Source: Pseudolactococcus reticulitermitis (GTDB lineage Bacteria; Bacillota; Bacilli; Lactobacillales; Streptococcaceae). Taken from it: a DNA stretch of 64,000 nucleotides. A model generated the notes under the pieces. It was given only the letters and a program-made list of their open reading frames with translations. It had not been told where the DNA came from and did not search any database. The position numbers and the translations under genes are program-made. Position 1 is the first letter of the stretch. Each line of letters opens with the position of its first letter. The DNA is taken from the NCBI RefSeq assembly GCF_002260845.1, contig NZ_BEDT01000003.1, positions 1-64,000 on the forward strand, given 5' to 3'. Below, piece after piece: positions 31,573 to 40,598 of the stretch.

Positions 31573-33606
31573 TTAAATTTTTGTTGCTGTCAGTAGCTGT
31601 TCGCCAGATTTAATCGTACGAGGAAGCTGACCAACTGCGTCGGGTTGGAAAATATCCTGATTGGTCACGATAACTGGTGTTTCAACGATAAATCCTTCAT
31701 TTTTAATCAAGTCGATGTCAAATGTGAGTAATTTTTGTCCTCGTTTCACATGATCACCTTGCTTAACAAAGGCTTCAAATCCTTTACCGTCTAGTTTGAC
31801 CGTATCCATTCCGATATGAATTAGCACTTCAACGCCTTCATCTGAAATCAGACCAACCGCATGTTTGGTTGGGAAAAAGGCTGAGATAACGCCATCAAAT
31901 GGTGCTGTCAAAATCCCTTCAGACGGCTCAATAATCACCCCCTGCCCCATAATGCCTTGACTAAAGACTGGATCAGTTGCTGTTGCTAAAACACGAACTT
32001 CTCCTGTTAATGGACTAGTGACAGTGGCAAAAGTCCCTTTAGGAATTTCCGTTTTGGCAATTTTTTGCGCACCTTCAAGAATAGCAGGGTCACTGGCAAA
32101 AGCTGCATCTCCAGCACCTACAAGATCATTTTTGTTGAAAATGCCGGCTTGACGGAAGAAGAAGGTCAAGATAATTGGCACAACAATCGCAAGCGCCATT
32201 GGTAGAATGAATTTCAGCATATCTTCACCACGAATAGCAAGGATACCCGGTAAACCACCAACACCGATAGAGTTAGCACGAACACCCATGAGGGTTGAGA
32301 CCATGCCTGCCACACCTGATCCAATCATGGCTGCAACAAATGGGTAGACGTATTTTAGGTTAATCCCGAACATGGCAGGTTCTGTTACACCCAACCAAGC
32401 TGAGATGGTTGCTGGTACTGAAATTTCTGCTTCTTTTTTGTTTTTTCTGTGGAGAAGGTAAATCGCAAATACTGAGGCACCTTGGGCAATATTTGATAAG
32501 TCAATCAAAGGCCATAGATTAGTTGACTTAAAATCAGCAATCAATTGTGCATCAATCGCAAGCGTTGTATGGTGCAAACCAGTGATAACAAGTGGTGCGT
32601 AAAGAATTCCGAAAATACCACCGAAAAGCCAAGAAAGTGAAGATGTTAAACCAGTGTTGACAACAAAGGAAATCCCTTGACCGATTTTCCAACCGATTGG
32701 CCCAATGATCGCATGTGAGGCGATAATCGTTGGCAACAAGGCAAATAATGGGACAAAAATCATCGAAACAGCTTCTGGGATATATTTCCGGAAGAATTTC
32801 TCTAAATAAGCGAGGAGGAAACCGGCAGCCATGGCAGGAATAACCTGGGCTTGGTAGCCGATTTTATCCATGGTAAAGAAGCCGAAATCCCATGACCAGT
32901 TTTTAGCAATCTCTGCTGCTGATGTGCCATTTACAGCGTAGGCATTAAGCAACTGCGGTGACACGAGCGTAATCCCGAGGACAATCCCGAGAATTTGCGT
33001 CGTCCCCATTTTACGTGTGACTGACCAAGCGATACCAACTGGTAAGAAGTGGAAAATCGCTTCACCTGGTAGCCAGAGGAAACCGTTGACGCCATTCCAA
33101 AATGGCGACACTTGGGTAATGGTATTCCAAACAGGTACGCCTTCTGATGTAAATTTCTTAACACCATCTTCAACAGCTTGACCGAGCGCCTGAATCTGAA
33201 CACCCTCAAGAATATTACGGAAACCGAGGATCAAACCACCGACGATAATAGCGGGTAAGAGCGGTGTGAAAATTTCAGATAAAGTACCAACCAATTTTTG
33301 AACGACATTTTGATTGGACTTGGCCGCAGACTTCGCTGCTTCTTTTGACACGCCTTCAATACCGCTAACAGCAGAGAAATCGTTGTAAAAAGTTGCGACA
33401 TCATTTCCGATAATCACTTGAAACTGACCGGCATTCGTAAACATCCCTTTAGTTGTCGAAATGTTTTCAATTTTTTTCTTGTCAGCTTTAGCATCGTCAT
33501 TTAAGACAAAACGCATCCGCGTTGCGCAGTGCGTGACAGCGGAGATATTCTCTTTGCCGCCAATCGCGTCTAGCAACTCTTGAGCTTGTTTTTCAAATTT
33601 TCCCAT
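31573..33606 (-). CDS. treP: PTS trehalose transporter IIBCA
   Basis: 677 aa with all three domains in one chain. IIB (1-85) has the phosphorylated Cys27 in THCATRMRF, IIC (about 100-480) has ten or so membrane spans with PLLPAIIVGGLILGFRN and GLHHTTLAIDAQ, and IIA (about 520-677) has the active His in GVEVLIHIGMDTV. It imports trehalose as the 6-phosphate. It is upstream of treC and near treR, which fixes the substrate better than the sequence alone. Confidence 0.92.
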   Translation of the reverse strand: MGKFEKQAQELLDAIGGKENISAVTHCATRMRFVLNDDAKADKKKIENISTTKGMFTNAGQFQVIIGNDVATFYNDFSAVSGIEGVSKEAAKSAAKSNQNVVQKLVGTLSEIFTPLLPAIIVGGLILGFRNILEGVQIQALGQAVEDGVKKFTSEGVPVWNTITQVSPFWNGVNGFLWLPGEAIFHFLPVGIAWSVTRKMGTTQILGIVLGITLVSPQLLNAYAVNGTSAAEIAKNWSWDFGFFTMDKIGYQAQVIPAMAAGFLLAYLEKFFRKYIPEAVSMIFVPLFALLPTIIASHAIIGPIGWKIGQGISFVVNTGLTSSLSWLFGGIFGILYAPLVITGLHHTTLAIDAQLIADFKSTNLWPLIDLSNIAQGASVFAIYLLHRKNKKEAEISVPATISAWLGVTEPAMFGINLKYVYPFVAAMIGSGVAGMVSTLMGVRANSIGVGGLPGILAIRGEDMLKFILPMALAIVVPIILTFFFRQAGIFNKNDLVGAGDAAFASDPAILEGAQKIAKTEIPKGTFATVTSPLTGEVRVLATATDPVFSQGIMGQGVIIEPSEGILTAPFDGVISAFFPTKHAVGLISDEGVEVLIHIGMDTVKLDGKGFEAFVKQGDHVKRGQKLLTFDIDLIKNEGFIVETPVIVTNQDIFQPDAVGQLPRTIKSGEQLLTATKI

Positions 33607-33637
33607 GGTGGGGCTCCTTTTTTAAAAGTTTGAGTTA

Positions 33638-33773
33638 GCACCTTTGATACGGATTGTTTCATTTTACCATAGTAATCGATAAAATAGCGACACTCTTGAC
33701 ATCAAATTCGTGCAACTCAATTTAAGATAGTGAAATAAAAATGGCAATCTTGGTGACTTCGGCACCTTTGATA
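33638..33773. repeat. 12-bp direct repeat in the treP leader
   Basis: GCACCTTTGATA occurs at 33638-33649 and 33762-33773, 124 bp apart, in the long leader between the tre operator and the treP start. Nothing coding is visible in the rest of 33607-33926. Confidence 0.6.
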
Positions 33774-33781
33774 AATTCAAT

Positions 33782-33799
33782 AACTTGTACGTACAAGTT
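33782..33799. promoter_or_regulatory. TreR operator
   Basis: AACTTGTACGTACAAGTT is a perfect 18-bp dyad just downstream of the likely treP transcription start. Its core TTGTAC-GTACAA resembles the tre operators bound by GntR-family TreR. Confidence 0.78.
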
Positions 33800-33812
33800 A
33801 TCCTGTAACTTA

Positions 33813-33849
33813 ATTCTAGCACAAAAAAATATTTTTGCAAGCGTTTTCT
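33813..33849 (-). promoter_or_regulatory. treP promoter with overlapping cre-like site
   Basis: Minus strand TTGCAA, 16 bp, TAGAAT (extended by TG). On the plus strand TGCAAGCGTTTTCT (33836-33849) matches 12 of 14 positions of the CcpA consensus and covers the -35. The TreR operator follows downstream, giving dual control by glucose and trehalose. Confidence 0.68.
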
Positions 33850-33891
33850 TGATTTTTTTAAAAAAATTTTTTATCAATCACTTCAAACAGC

Positions 33892-33914
33892 AAAAAAACG
33901 ACCTTCCCGGTCGT
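33892..33914 (-). terminator. Terminator of the HAD gene at 33.9 kb
   Basis: Stem ACGACC/GGTCGT with a five-base loop and seven T residues on the minus strand, 12 bases after the stop. Confidence 0.85.
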
Positions 33915-33926
33915 CTTCTTACTGAT

Positions 33927-34799
33927 TTATCGCCACTCGCCCGCTAAAATTTGCTCAACGGCATAAGCCACACCATTTTCAACATTCGTTACTGTCGTAT
34001 ACTTAGCAATTTCCTTAACTTCAGCTTCAGCATTTGCCATCGCAATCCCGACGCCCACTGCAGCAAGCATGCTCATGTCGTTAAAATTATCACCAAGTGC
34101 TGCCACTTTTGACAAGGGAAGGTTTAACAACTCTGTCACTTTTTGGAGTGCTTGCCCTTTTTGCGCGGCTTGATGATTGACTTCAATATTATTCGCACCT
34201 GATGATGTCACAGCCAAATCTGAAATCTGTGACAGTTCCTCCTTAGCCAATAACAATTCCGGCTCATCAATCTGCCCCATGGCAAAGATTTTTAAAACAG
34301 TGATTTCAGGATTATCCAACACCGTCCTAAAATCCGCTACAAAGTTAATCGGTAAGCTCGCCATATGACTTTCTGCAATCTCAAAAGCCTCGGCTTCTGA
34401 CAAATTAGGCGAGGTGCTTTTCAGCCAATGCGCGATACTGGCAATCCGATCGTCGATATTTTCTGTAAAGCCACCGTGATCCGTAAAGAGTTCAAAATAA
34501 ATCTGATGACGCCGCAAGATGGCTATGGATAAGTCGAGTTTTTCCTTTTCAATGCCGACAGTAAAAAGATTTTGACCGTTTTCGTCAAAAATTTGGGCAC
34601 CATTTGACGTAATATAACGACATTTAATACCAGCAGCCTGTAAAATCGGCTGCGCCTCCTCAATAGAACGACCAGTCGCAACTAGAAACTCAATCCCAGC
34701 AGCCTGTACTTGTTTGATGGCAGCGATATTTTCTGCTGAGATTTCCATCTCGTCGTTTAGTAGTGTACCATCCATATCTGATGCAATTAATTGAATCAT
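33927..34799 (-). CDS. Cof-type HAD phosphatase
   Basis: 290 aa, HAD subfamily IIB. Motif I ASDMDGTLLND, motif II FLVATGRSIEEA, motif IV LGDNFNDMSMLAAVGVGIAMANA. Such enzymes dephosphorylate sugar phosphates or flavin precursors. It is divergent from treR and shares its intergenic region with a cre-like site, so a role linked to sugar metabolism is plausible but unproven. Confidence 0.85.
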   Translation of the reverse strand: MIQLIASDMDGTLLNDEMEISAENIAAIKQVQAAGIEFLVATGRSIEEAQPILQAAGIKCRYITSNGAQIFDENGQNLFTVGIEKEKLDLSIAILRRHQIYFELFTDHGGFTENIDDRIASIAHWLKSTSPNLSEAEAFEIAESHMASLPINFVADFRTVLDNPEITVLKIFAMGQIDEPELLLAKEELSQISDLAVTSSGANNIEVNHQAAQKGQALQKVTELLNLPLSKVAALGDNFNDMSMLAAVGVGIAMANAEAEVKEIAKYTTVTNVENGVAYAVEQILAGEWR

Positions 34800-34850
34800 T
34801 TTGTTTGTCTCCTATGAATATCTCTTAAAATTCTGTTTATTTTAAATACT

Positions 34851-34864
34851 TTGAAAACGTTTCC
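34851..34864. promoter_or_regulatory. cre-like site between the HAD gene and treR
   Basis: TGAAAACGTTTCCC matches 12 of 14 consensus positions for CcpA binding, between divergent genes. Confidence 0.55.
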
Positions 34865-34910
34865 CTTTCATTTTAACATATTTTCCCTTTATTTTTGGTA
34901 AAATAAAGAT

Positions 34911-35627
34911 ATGAAAAAATATGAAATGATTTTACAAGACTTAGAAGAGAAAATAAAAAATAAAACCTATCAAGAAAATGATCTCCTGCCGAGTGAAAAT
35001 GAATTGGTCAAAATCTACGATGCCAGTCGCGCAACAATCCGCCAAGCTTTAAAAATTATGGAAGAAAAAGGGTTAATCCAAAAGCAAAAAGGTCGCGGAT
35101 CAGTTGTTATTGCGTCAAGCAAACTGAATTTCCCAATTTCTGGCTTGACCAGTTACAGGGAATTACAAGATTCACTCGGCTTTAAAAGCGAAACTGAAGT
35201 AATTAAATTTGAAAAAATCACAGTCGACAGCGAGCTTGCTGCGCTGACACTTTTAGAAATCGGCACCCCCGTCTGGTATATCATTCGCACACGTAAGATT
35301 GATGGCGAAGCCGTCGTTTTAGACACTGATTTTGTCAAATATGACATTTGTCCCGACATGACCAAGGATGATGTCGCCTACTCACTCTATGACTACCTTG
35401 AAAAACAGCTGAAAATTGAGATTTCTTTTGCCCAAAAAGAAATCACGATCGATTTCATCAATAATGAAGATCGGGAGCAATTAGATTTAAATCCGTTAGA
35501 TCGCCATATCGTCAGTGTCAAGAGCCACGTTTTTCTCAATGACGCGAGCGTCTTTCAGTACACAGAAAGCCGACATCAGGTCGATAAGTTTCAATTCACC
35601 GAATTTGCCAGACGGCAAAAACGTTGA
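34911..35627 (+). CDS. treR: Trehalose operon repressor TreR (GntR family)
   Basis: 238 aa. The N-terminal winged helix (LLPSENELVKIYDASRATIRQALKIMEEKGLIQKQKGRGSV) is of the GntR/HutC class and the C-terminal UTRA domain binds the effector, expected to be trehalose-6-phosphate. The 18-bp dyad before treP is the probable target. The gene is divergent from the tre structural genes with one HAD gene between. Confidence 0.86.
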   Translation: MKKYEMILQDLEEKIKNKTYQENDLLPSENELVKIYDASRATIRQALKIMEEKGLIQKQKGRGSVVIASSKLNFPISGLTSYRELQDSLGFKSETEVIKFEKITVDSELAALTLLEIGTPVWYIIRTRKIDGEAVVLDTDFVKYDICPDMTKDDVAYSLYDYLEKQLKIEISFAQKEITIDFINNEDREQLDLNPLDRHIVSVKSHVFLNDASVFQYTESRHQVDKFQFTEFARRQKR

Positions 35628-35695
35628 ATTCACTATAGATTAAGTCATCTCAAACAAAGTTTGCGAATTTCTTTACAATTTCGGTACACTATCTT

Positions 35696-35740
35696 TGCAA
35701 TCGCTTTCTTTTTGGTTTATAATTAATGTGGTATTATAAT
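35696..35740 (+). promoter_or_regulatory. nox promoter with adjacent cre-like site
   Basis: TTGGTT (35712), 17 bp, TATAAT (35735-35740). TGCAATCGCTTTCT (35696-35709) lies directly upstream of the -35 and matches 12 of 14 cre positions, a position typical of CcpA activation. Confidence 0.62.
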
Positions 35741-35760
35741 GCTTATGCGCTTAAAAAAGG

Positions 35761-35777
35761 GATATGTTAAACATATC
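35761..35777. promoter_or_regulatory. 17-bp dyad in the nox leader
   Basis: GATATGTT-A-AACATATC is a perfect inverted repeat about 20 bp after the -10, where a repressor could act. It does not match the Rex consensus I know. Confidence 0.45.
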
Positions 35778-35815
35778 AAGTGCATCACAAAAAAAGAAAA
35801 GGAAACCTACTCCCT

Positions 35816-37144
35816 ATGAAAACAGTTATTATTGGTTCAAACCATGCAGGTATCGCTGCTGCCAATACACTCCTTGACAATTATCCTGGCACTGAAGTTG
35901 TCTTGATTGACCGCAATACTAACCTCAGCTACCTTGGCTGTGGTACGGCACTTTGGGTTGGTCGTCAAATTGATGGCTACGAAGATCTCTTCTATACCAA
36001 CGAAGCAGCTTTCCGCAAAAAAGGCGCTAAAATTTTCATGGAATCAAGTGTGACAAGCATTGATTTCAACACTAAAATCGTTCACTTTGAAAATAAAGCT
36101 GGCGAAAAATCTGAAGAAAGCTATGATAAATTAATCTTAGCAACTGGTAGCAAACCCATCGTGCCAAATATCCCAGGTAAAAATCTTGAAGGCTTGCACT
36201 TTTTGAAACTTTTCCAAGAAGGTCAAGAAGTTGACCGCGATATGTCGCGTGATGACGTCAAAACTGTTGCTGTCATCGGTGCTGGTTATATCGGCGTTGA
36301 AATTGCTGAAGCAGCTAAACGTCGGGGCAAAAACGTCCTCCTCTTCGATGCCATGCCAACGTCTCTTGCGTCTTACTACGATCCTGAATTTACACACAAC
36401 ATGGACAAAAACCTCGAAGCACACGGGATTGAACTCCACTTTGGTGAACTTGCGACTGAATACAGAGGCGACAAACGTGTCGAACAACTCGTGACTGACA
36501 AAGGCACTTACGATGTCGACATGGTCATCAATGCCATTGGTTTCACAGCCAATTCAGATCTGGGCAAAGACCATTTAGCAACTTTCCAAAATGGTGCTTA
36601 CCTTGTCGATAACCATCAAAAAACAAGCGACGATAGCGTTTATGCCGTAGGTGACTGTGCAACAATCTACTCAAATGCCCTTGAAGCGACGACTTATATC
36701 GCCCTTGCGACAAATGCCGTCCGTAGCGGTATCGTTGCCGGTCATAATGTCGGTGGGACTGAACTTGATGCCATCGGTGTCCAAGGCAGTAACGGGATTT
36801 CAATCTTCGGCTACAATATGGTGTCAACAGGTCTTTCTGTTGCCGCTGCTAAAAAAGCTGAAATTGACGTTGACTACACTGACTTTGAAGACTTACAAAA
36901 ACCTGGCTTTATCAAAGAAAATGCACCGGTTAAAATTCGTATCGTCTATGAAAAATCATCACGTCGTATCGTTGGGGCACAGCTTGCCTCAACTGAAGAT
37001 ATTTCAGCTAACATTCACATGTTCAGCTTGGCGATCCAAGAACACGTGACAATTGATAAGTTGAAACTCTTGGACATCTTCTTCTTGCCACATTTCAACC
37101 AACCCTACAACTACATTACAATGGCGGCACTTGGCGCTAAATAA
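35816..37144 (+). CDS. nox: Water-forming NADH oxidase (NOX-2)
   Basis: 442 aa from MKTVIIGSNHAGIAAANTLL. It is a FAD enzyme that reduces O2 to water with NADH, regenerating NAD+ in fermenting cells. The FAD site is at the N-terminus, the redox-active Cys42 is in SYLGCGTALW, and the NADH-binding VAVIGAGYIGVEIAEAA and VYAVGDCA motifs are present. Only one cysteine is at the active site, as in NOX rather than disulfide reductases. AAAGGA lies a little far (about 14 bases) upstream; 12 further open codons are not family-like. Confidence 0.9.
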   Translation: MKTVIIGSNHAGIAAANTLLDNYPGTEVVLIDRNTNLSYLGCGTALWVGRQIDGYEDLFYTNEAAFRKKGAKIFMESSVTSIDFNTKIVHFENKAGEKSEESYDKLILATGSKPIVPNIPGKNLEGLHFLKLFQEGQEVDRDMSRDDVKTVAVIGAGYIGVEIAEAAKRRGKNVLLFDAMPTSLASYYDPEFTHNMDKNLEAHGIELHFGELATEYRGDKRVEQLVTDKGTYDVDMVINAIGFTANSDLGKDHLATFQNGAYLVDNHQKTSDDSVYAVGDCATIYSNALEATTYIALATNAVRSGIVAGHNVGGTELDAIGVQGSNGISIFGYNMVSTGLSVAAAKKAEIDVDYTDFEDLQKPGFIKENAPVKIRIVYEKSSRRIVGAQLASTEDISANIHMFSLAIQEHVTIDKLKLLDIFFLPHFNQPYNYITMAALGAK

Positions 37145-37154
37145 TTACTTGAAA

Positions 37155-37198
37155 GCACCCAACAAGTCGGCACTTGGCTCATTTATTGGGTGTTTTTT
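37155..37198 (+). terminator. Terminator of nox
   Basis: CACCCAA/TTGGGTG stem with an inner CAAGT/ACTTG hairpin, followed by TTTTTT. Confidence 0.82.
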
Positions 37199-37214
37199 AA
37201 TAGCAAAATTTTCA

Positions 37215-37240
37215 CAAAAAAAGAACCTTGAAAGGCTCTC
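37215..37240 (-). terminator. Terminator of cdaA-cdaR-glmM
   Basis: Stem AGAGCCTT/AAGGTTCT with a tight loop and a T-run on the minus strand, 18 bases after the glmM stop. Confidence 0.7.
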
Positions 37241-37257
37241 CTTCTATTTTATTTTCC

Positions 37258-38613
37258 TTAGTCAATCCCAATTTCTTTTCGAACAACCGCAACGATGGTA
37301 TCAACATAGTCGTCCACTTCTTGATGTGTTGGCGCTTCTGCCATGACACGCAATAAAGGTTCCGTCCCGCTAGGGCGAACAAGAATACGACCATTGCCTG
37401 CCATTTTTTCTTCCATCTTAGCAATAATAGCCGCAATCGCAGGCACTTCCATGGCTTTATGTTTCATGCTATTTTCGACACGCACATTGACTAATTTTTG
37501 CGGATAAATCGTCACTTGTGCTGCTAATTCTGACAGTTTTTGACCTGTTTCACGCATGACTTTCACGAGTAAAATCGCTGAAGCTTGCCCATCACCTGTT
37601 GTATTATGATCTAGGAAAATGATATGACCTGACTGTTCACCACCGAAATTATGACCGTTTTTCTTCATTTCTTCAACGACATAGCGGTCGCCAACAGCAG
37701 TAATCACGCTGTTGATGCCTGCAGCTTCCAAGGCTTTATGGAAACCGAGATTCGACATGACAGTTGTCACGACGGTATCCTTGGCTAACAATCCCTTTTC
37801 ATGTAAGTGTTTGGCAACGATGAACATAATCTTGTCACCATCAACAATCGCCCCTGTTTCATCGACAGCAATCAAGCGGTCACCATCTCCATCAAATGCC
37901 AAGCCTAAATCTGAACCATTTTCAACTACTGCTTTTGCCAGATTTTCTGGGTGAGTTGAGCCGACGCCGAGGTTAATGTTCAGGCCATCAGGTTTTTCAC
38001 CAATCACATGGATATCCGCTGAAAGGTCAGTGAAAACCGTACGTGCGCTGGTATAAGTGGCACCATTTGCAGTATCAAGGGTAATTTTAAAGCCATCAAA
38101 ACTGCCGTCTGCCGTGCTTTTCAAAAATTCATCATATTTTCGAACCGCTTCTGAATAATCATGTAAGATACCAAGACCTTGCGCCGAAGGACGTGGTAAG
38201 GTGTCACGTTCAGCATCGAGCAAAGCTTCGATTTCAAGCTCTTGGCTATCTTCCAACTTAAAACCATCAGCCCCAAAGAACTTGATACCATTATCCAAGG
38301 CAGGATTATGGCTGGCAGAAATCATGACACCCGCTGATACGCCATCTTTTTTAACCAGATAGGCCACACCCGGTGTCGCAATGACCCCAAGGTCATAGAC
38401 TTCAATCCCAACACTCAAGAGACCTGAAATCAGTGAGGTCCCCAACATTTGACCTGAAATCCGCGTATCACGCGCCACGTAAACTTTAGGTGTGCCATTT
38501 TCATGCTGTGAAAGAACGTAGCCTCCGAAACGACCCAGTTTGAAAGCCATCTCTGGTGTCAATTCAACATTCGCCTCACCACGCACACCATCAGTTCCAA
38601 AGTATTTACCCAT
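37258..38613 (-). CDS. glmM: Phosphoglucosamine mutase
   Basis: 451 aa. It converts glucosamine-6-phosphate to glucosamine-1-phosphate for peptidoglycan. Active serine 101 is in MISASHNP, the metal loop is [14 protein letters not shown], the sugar loop [10 protein letters not shown] and the phosphate loop [12 protein letters not shown]. It follows cdaR in the conserved cdaA-cdaR-glmM operon; GlmM is known to bind and restrain CdaA. Confidence 0.97.
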   Translation of the reverse strand: MGKYFGTDGVRGEANVELTPEMAFKLGRFGGYVLSQHENGTPKVYVARDTRISGQMLGTSLISGLLSVGIEVYDLGVIATPGVAYLVKKDGVSAGVMISASHNPALDNGIKFFGADGFKLEDSQELEIEALLDAERDTLPRPSAQGLGILHDYSEAVRKYDEFLKSTADGSFDGFKITLDTANGATYTSARTVFTDLSADIHVIGEKPDGLNINLGVGSTHPENLAKAVVENGSDLGLAFDGDGDRLIAVDETGAIVDGDKIMFIVAKHLHEKGLLAKDTVVTTVMSNLGFHKALEAAGINSVITAVGDRYVVEEMKKNGHNFGGEQSGHIIFLDHNTTGDGQASAILLVKVMRETGQKLSELAAQVTIYPQKLVNVRVENSMKHKAMEVPAIAAIIAKMEEKMAGNGRILVRPSGTEPLLRVMAEAPTHQEVDDYVDTIVAVVRKEIGID

Positions 38614-38685
38614 GTTCTTGTCTCATTTCTAATTATTTGATTTTACTCTATTATAACTTACTTTTTATTTTATCTCCATGATAAA

Positions 38686-39645
38686 CTATTTTTTAACAGG
38701 TGTTACCGTCACGTCGACAACAGCTGGTGAAATGGTCACATTATCTTCTGAAAGTGATACCTTGACCGTTGTTTCCTTGGTAATATTGGTCACGTCGATA
38801 TTGGCTGTGATACTTGAGAGCTCGTCAAGGTATTTCTGCTCGCCAGAAACAGTTGCCATGTCTTTAGCGAGCTTAAAATTATAAGCTGCAATCTTATCAT
38901 CTTTTTTGCCAATGATTTTGCCAACTATCGGGACATCTTTGTGGGGTAATTCAACATCTACCTTCATATTGACAGAGGTTGGTGATAGCTTCGCTGACAA
39001 CACTTTACCTGATTTGTCGACAGCTTGTAGATAGACCTTGCCAGAGTAATCATTGTCCAAAATCACATCGCTTGGCAATACCGCCTGTACCTTGTCAATC
39101 TGTGACAGGATAGACTCACCAGTGGTCACTTTCACCCTCTCCTTGTCAAGGCTGACATTTTTGATTTGATAGCCTTCTGGCAATAATTTAAGAGAGACAA
39201 CTGGGGTAATACCAAAAGTCTTGTCTGCTTTTTTCTCAACTGTCACTGAAATGTTACCCGGATCAACTTGTGCATTGACACCTGTCGCTAGTTCGACCAC
39301 TCTTACAGGGACTTCGACCGTACCCTCTTTCACTTTTGTCAAATCGGCAACCAGATGAAAACTGCGTGTATCTGATGATTTTTCAGCATCAAGTCGGACA
39401 AGGTTGTAAGAGGTCAGATAAACATTGGCGTTACCATCAAAACCTGAAACAAAATACTTATCTTGATTATAGTTCAGCTCAATCGGTACATCATATAAAG
39501 TCGTCGAATGGGTTTCTGCCACATTTGCTCGATTATCAGAATTTTTCAATAACACAGCATTGGCATTAAAAAATAAAACAATGGCAAAGAAGAGACTGAC
39601 GAGGATATAAATAAATTTAGACGACACGAAGTCTTTATTTTTCAT
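38686..39645 (-). CDS. cdaR: CdaA regulator (YbbR-domain protein)
   Basis: 319 aa. One N-terminal membrane anchor (FIYILVSLFFAIVLFFNANAV) followed by about three YbbR repeats (for example VPVRVVELATG and DVPIVGKIIGKKDD). It is membrane-bound with the repeats outside and modulates the diadenylate cyclase. The start overlaps cdaA by 11 bases. Confidence 0.9.
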   Translation of the reverse strand: MKNKDFVSSKFIYILVSLFFAIVLFFNANAVLLKNSDNRANVAETHSTTLYDVPIELNYNQDKYFVSGFDGNANVYLTSYNLVRLDAEKSSDTRSFHLVADLTKVKEGTVEVPVRVVELATGVNAQVDPGNISVTVEKKADKTFGITPVVSLKLLPEGYQIKNVSLDKERVKVTTGESILSQIDKVQAVLPSDVILDNDYSGKVYLQAVDKSGKVLSAKLSPTSVNMKVDVELPHKDVPIVGKIIGKKDDKIAAYNFKLAKDMATVSGEQKYLDELSSITANIDVTNITKETTVKVSLSEDNVTISPAVVDVTVTPVKK

Positions 39646-40522
39646 TTGCTTGACCTCTCTTTGTCTTTAATTTCTTCAAGAGTTTATCTCGCTTACTTGT
39701 TTTGGTCGTATCTTCTAGATTTTTGATTAAAAAGTCATGGAACTCGCTTTTAGAGAGGTCTGGGTAAAACTCACCGTTTTGAGTAATAGAGATAGCGCCT
39801 GTTTCTTCTGATACAATCAAGGTAATGGCATCTGAAAGCTCAGAAATACCAATCGCCGCACGGTGGCGGGTTCCGAATTCCTTAGAAATCGTGCTACTTT
39901 CGGTCAGCGGTAAATAGGCTGACGTTACCGCAATTTTATCCCCTTGAATGATGACTGCCCCATCGTGCAGGGGCGTATTGGGAATAAAAATGTTAATGAG
40001 CAACTCGGCTGTAATATCAGCATCCAGTTTAATACCCGTCGAGATGTACTCTTCCAGCGTTTGAGACTGCTCGATAACAATCAACGCACCGATTCTACGC
40101 TCACTCATGTAGTCAAACGACTTCTCGTAGGCCTTGATATGGCTCGATTGTTTTTGCTTGTCATCTGATAGGCTAAAACTGAAAATATTCGTGGTGCGCC
40201 CGAGACTTTCCAGACCGCGACGAATTTCCGGCTGAAAGACGATAACCGCGGCTATCACACCGTAGGTAATAACTTGGTTCAAGAGCCACTCAAAGGTACC
40301 AAGACCCAGCCAACCACTGATGATTTTAAGCATGATAAATAAGAGGACACCACGCACCAATGTCATCAATTTCGTCCCTTGCACACTCCGCAAGGCGCTA
40401 TAAATCAAAAAGGTAATCAGACTGATGTCGACGATGGCGATAAAAAGTCGCCACGGTGTCAGATTCAGCTGAATTATTTCCTGCCAAGACTGCAGGTTGA
40501 AAATCTGATTAAAATCATTCAT
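39635..40522 (-). CDS. cdaA: Diadenylate cyclase CdaA
   Basis: 295 aa. Three N-terminal transmembrane helices, then the DAC domain with LHDGAVII and GTRHRAAIGISE, the two motifs that form the active site making c-di-AMP from two ATP. The acidic-poor, lysine-rich tail is not conserved. With gdpP in the same window, synthesis and breakdown of the nucleotide are both covered. Confidence 0.95.
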   Translation of the reverse strand: MNDFNQIFNLQSWQEIIQLNLTPWRLFIAIVDISLITFLIYSALRSVQGTKLMTLVRGVLLFIMLKIISGWLGLGTFEWLLNQVITYGVIAAVIVFQPEIRRGLESLGRTTNIFSFSLSDDKQKQSSHIKAYEKSFDYMSERRIGALIVIEQSQTLEEYISTGIKLDADITAELLINIFIPNTPLHDGAVIIQGDKIAVTSAYLPLTESSTISKEFGTRHRAAIGISELSDAITLIVSEETGAISITQNGEFYPDLSKSEFHDFLIKNLEDTTKTSKRDKLLKKLKTKRGQANEK

Positions 40523-40598
40523 GGTTTTATTTTACCATTTTTAGCGCTTATTAACAGGGGAAAGGGACGATGATAGCTAAATTTATGACAAATCGCCA

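Noticed and set aside
35761-35777. Rex-binding site before nox
   Set aside because: The dyad GATATGTT/AACATATC does not fit the TTGTGA-N6-TCACAA pattern.
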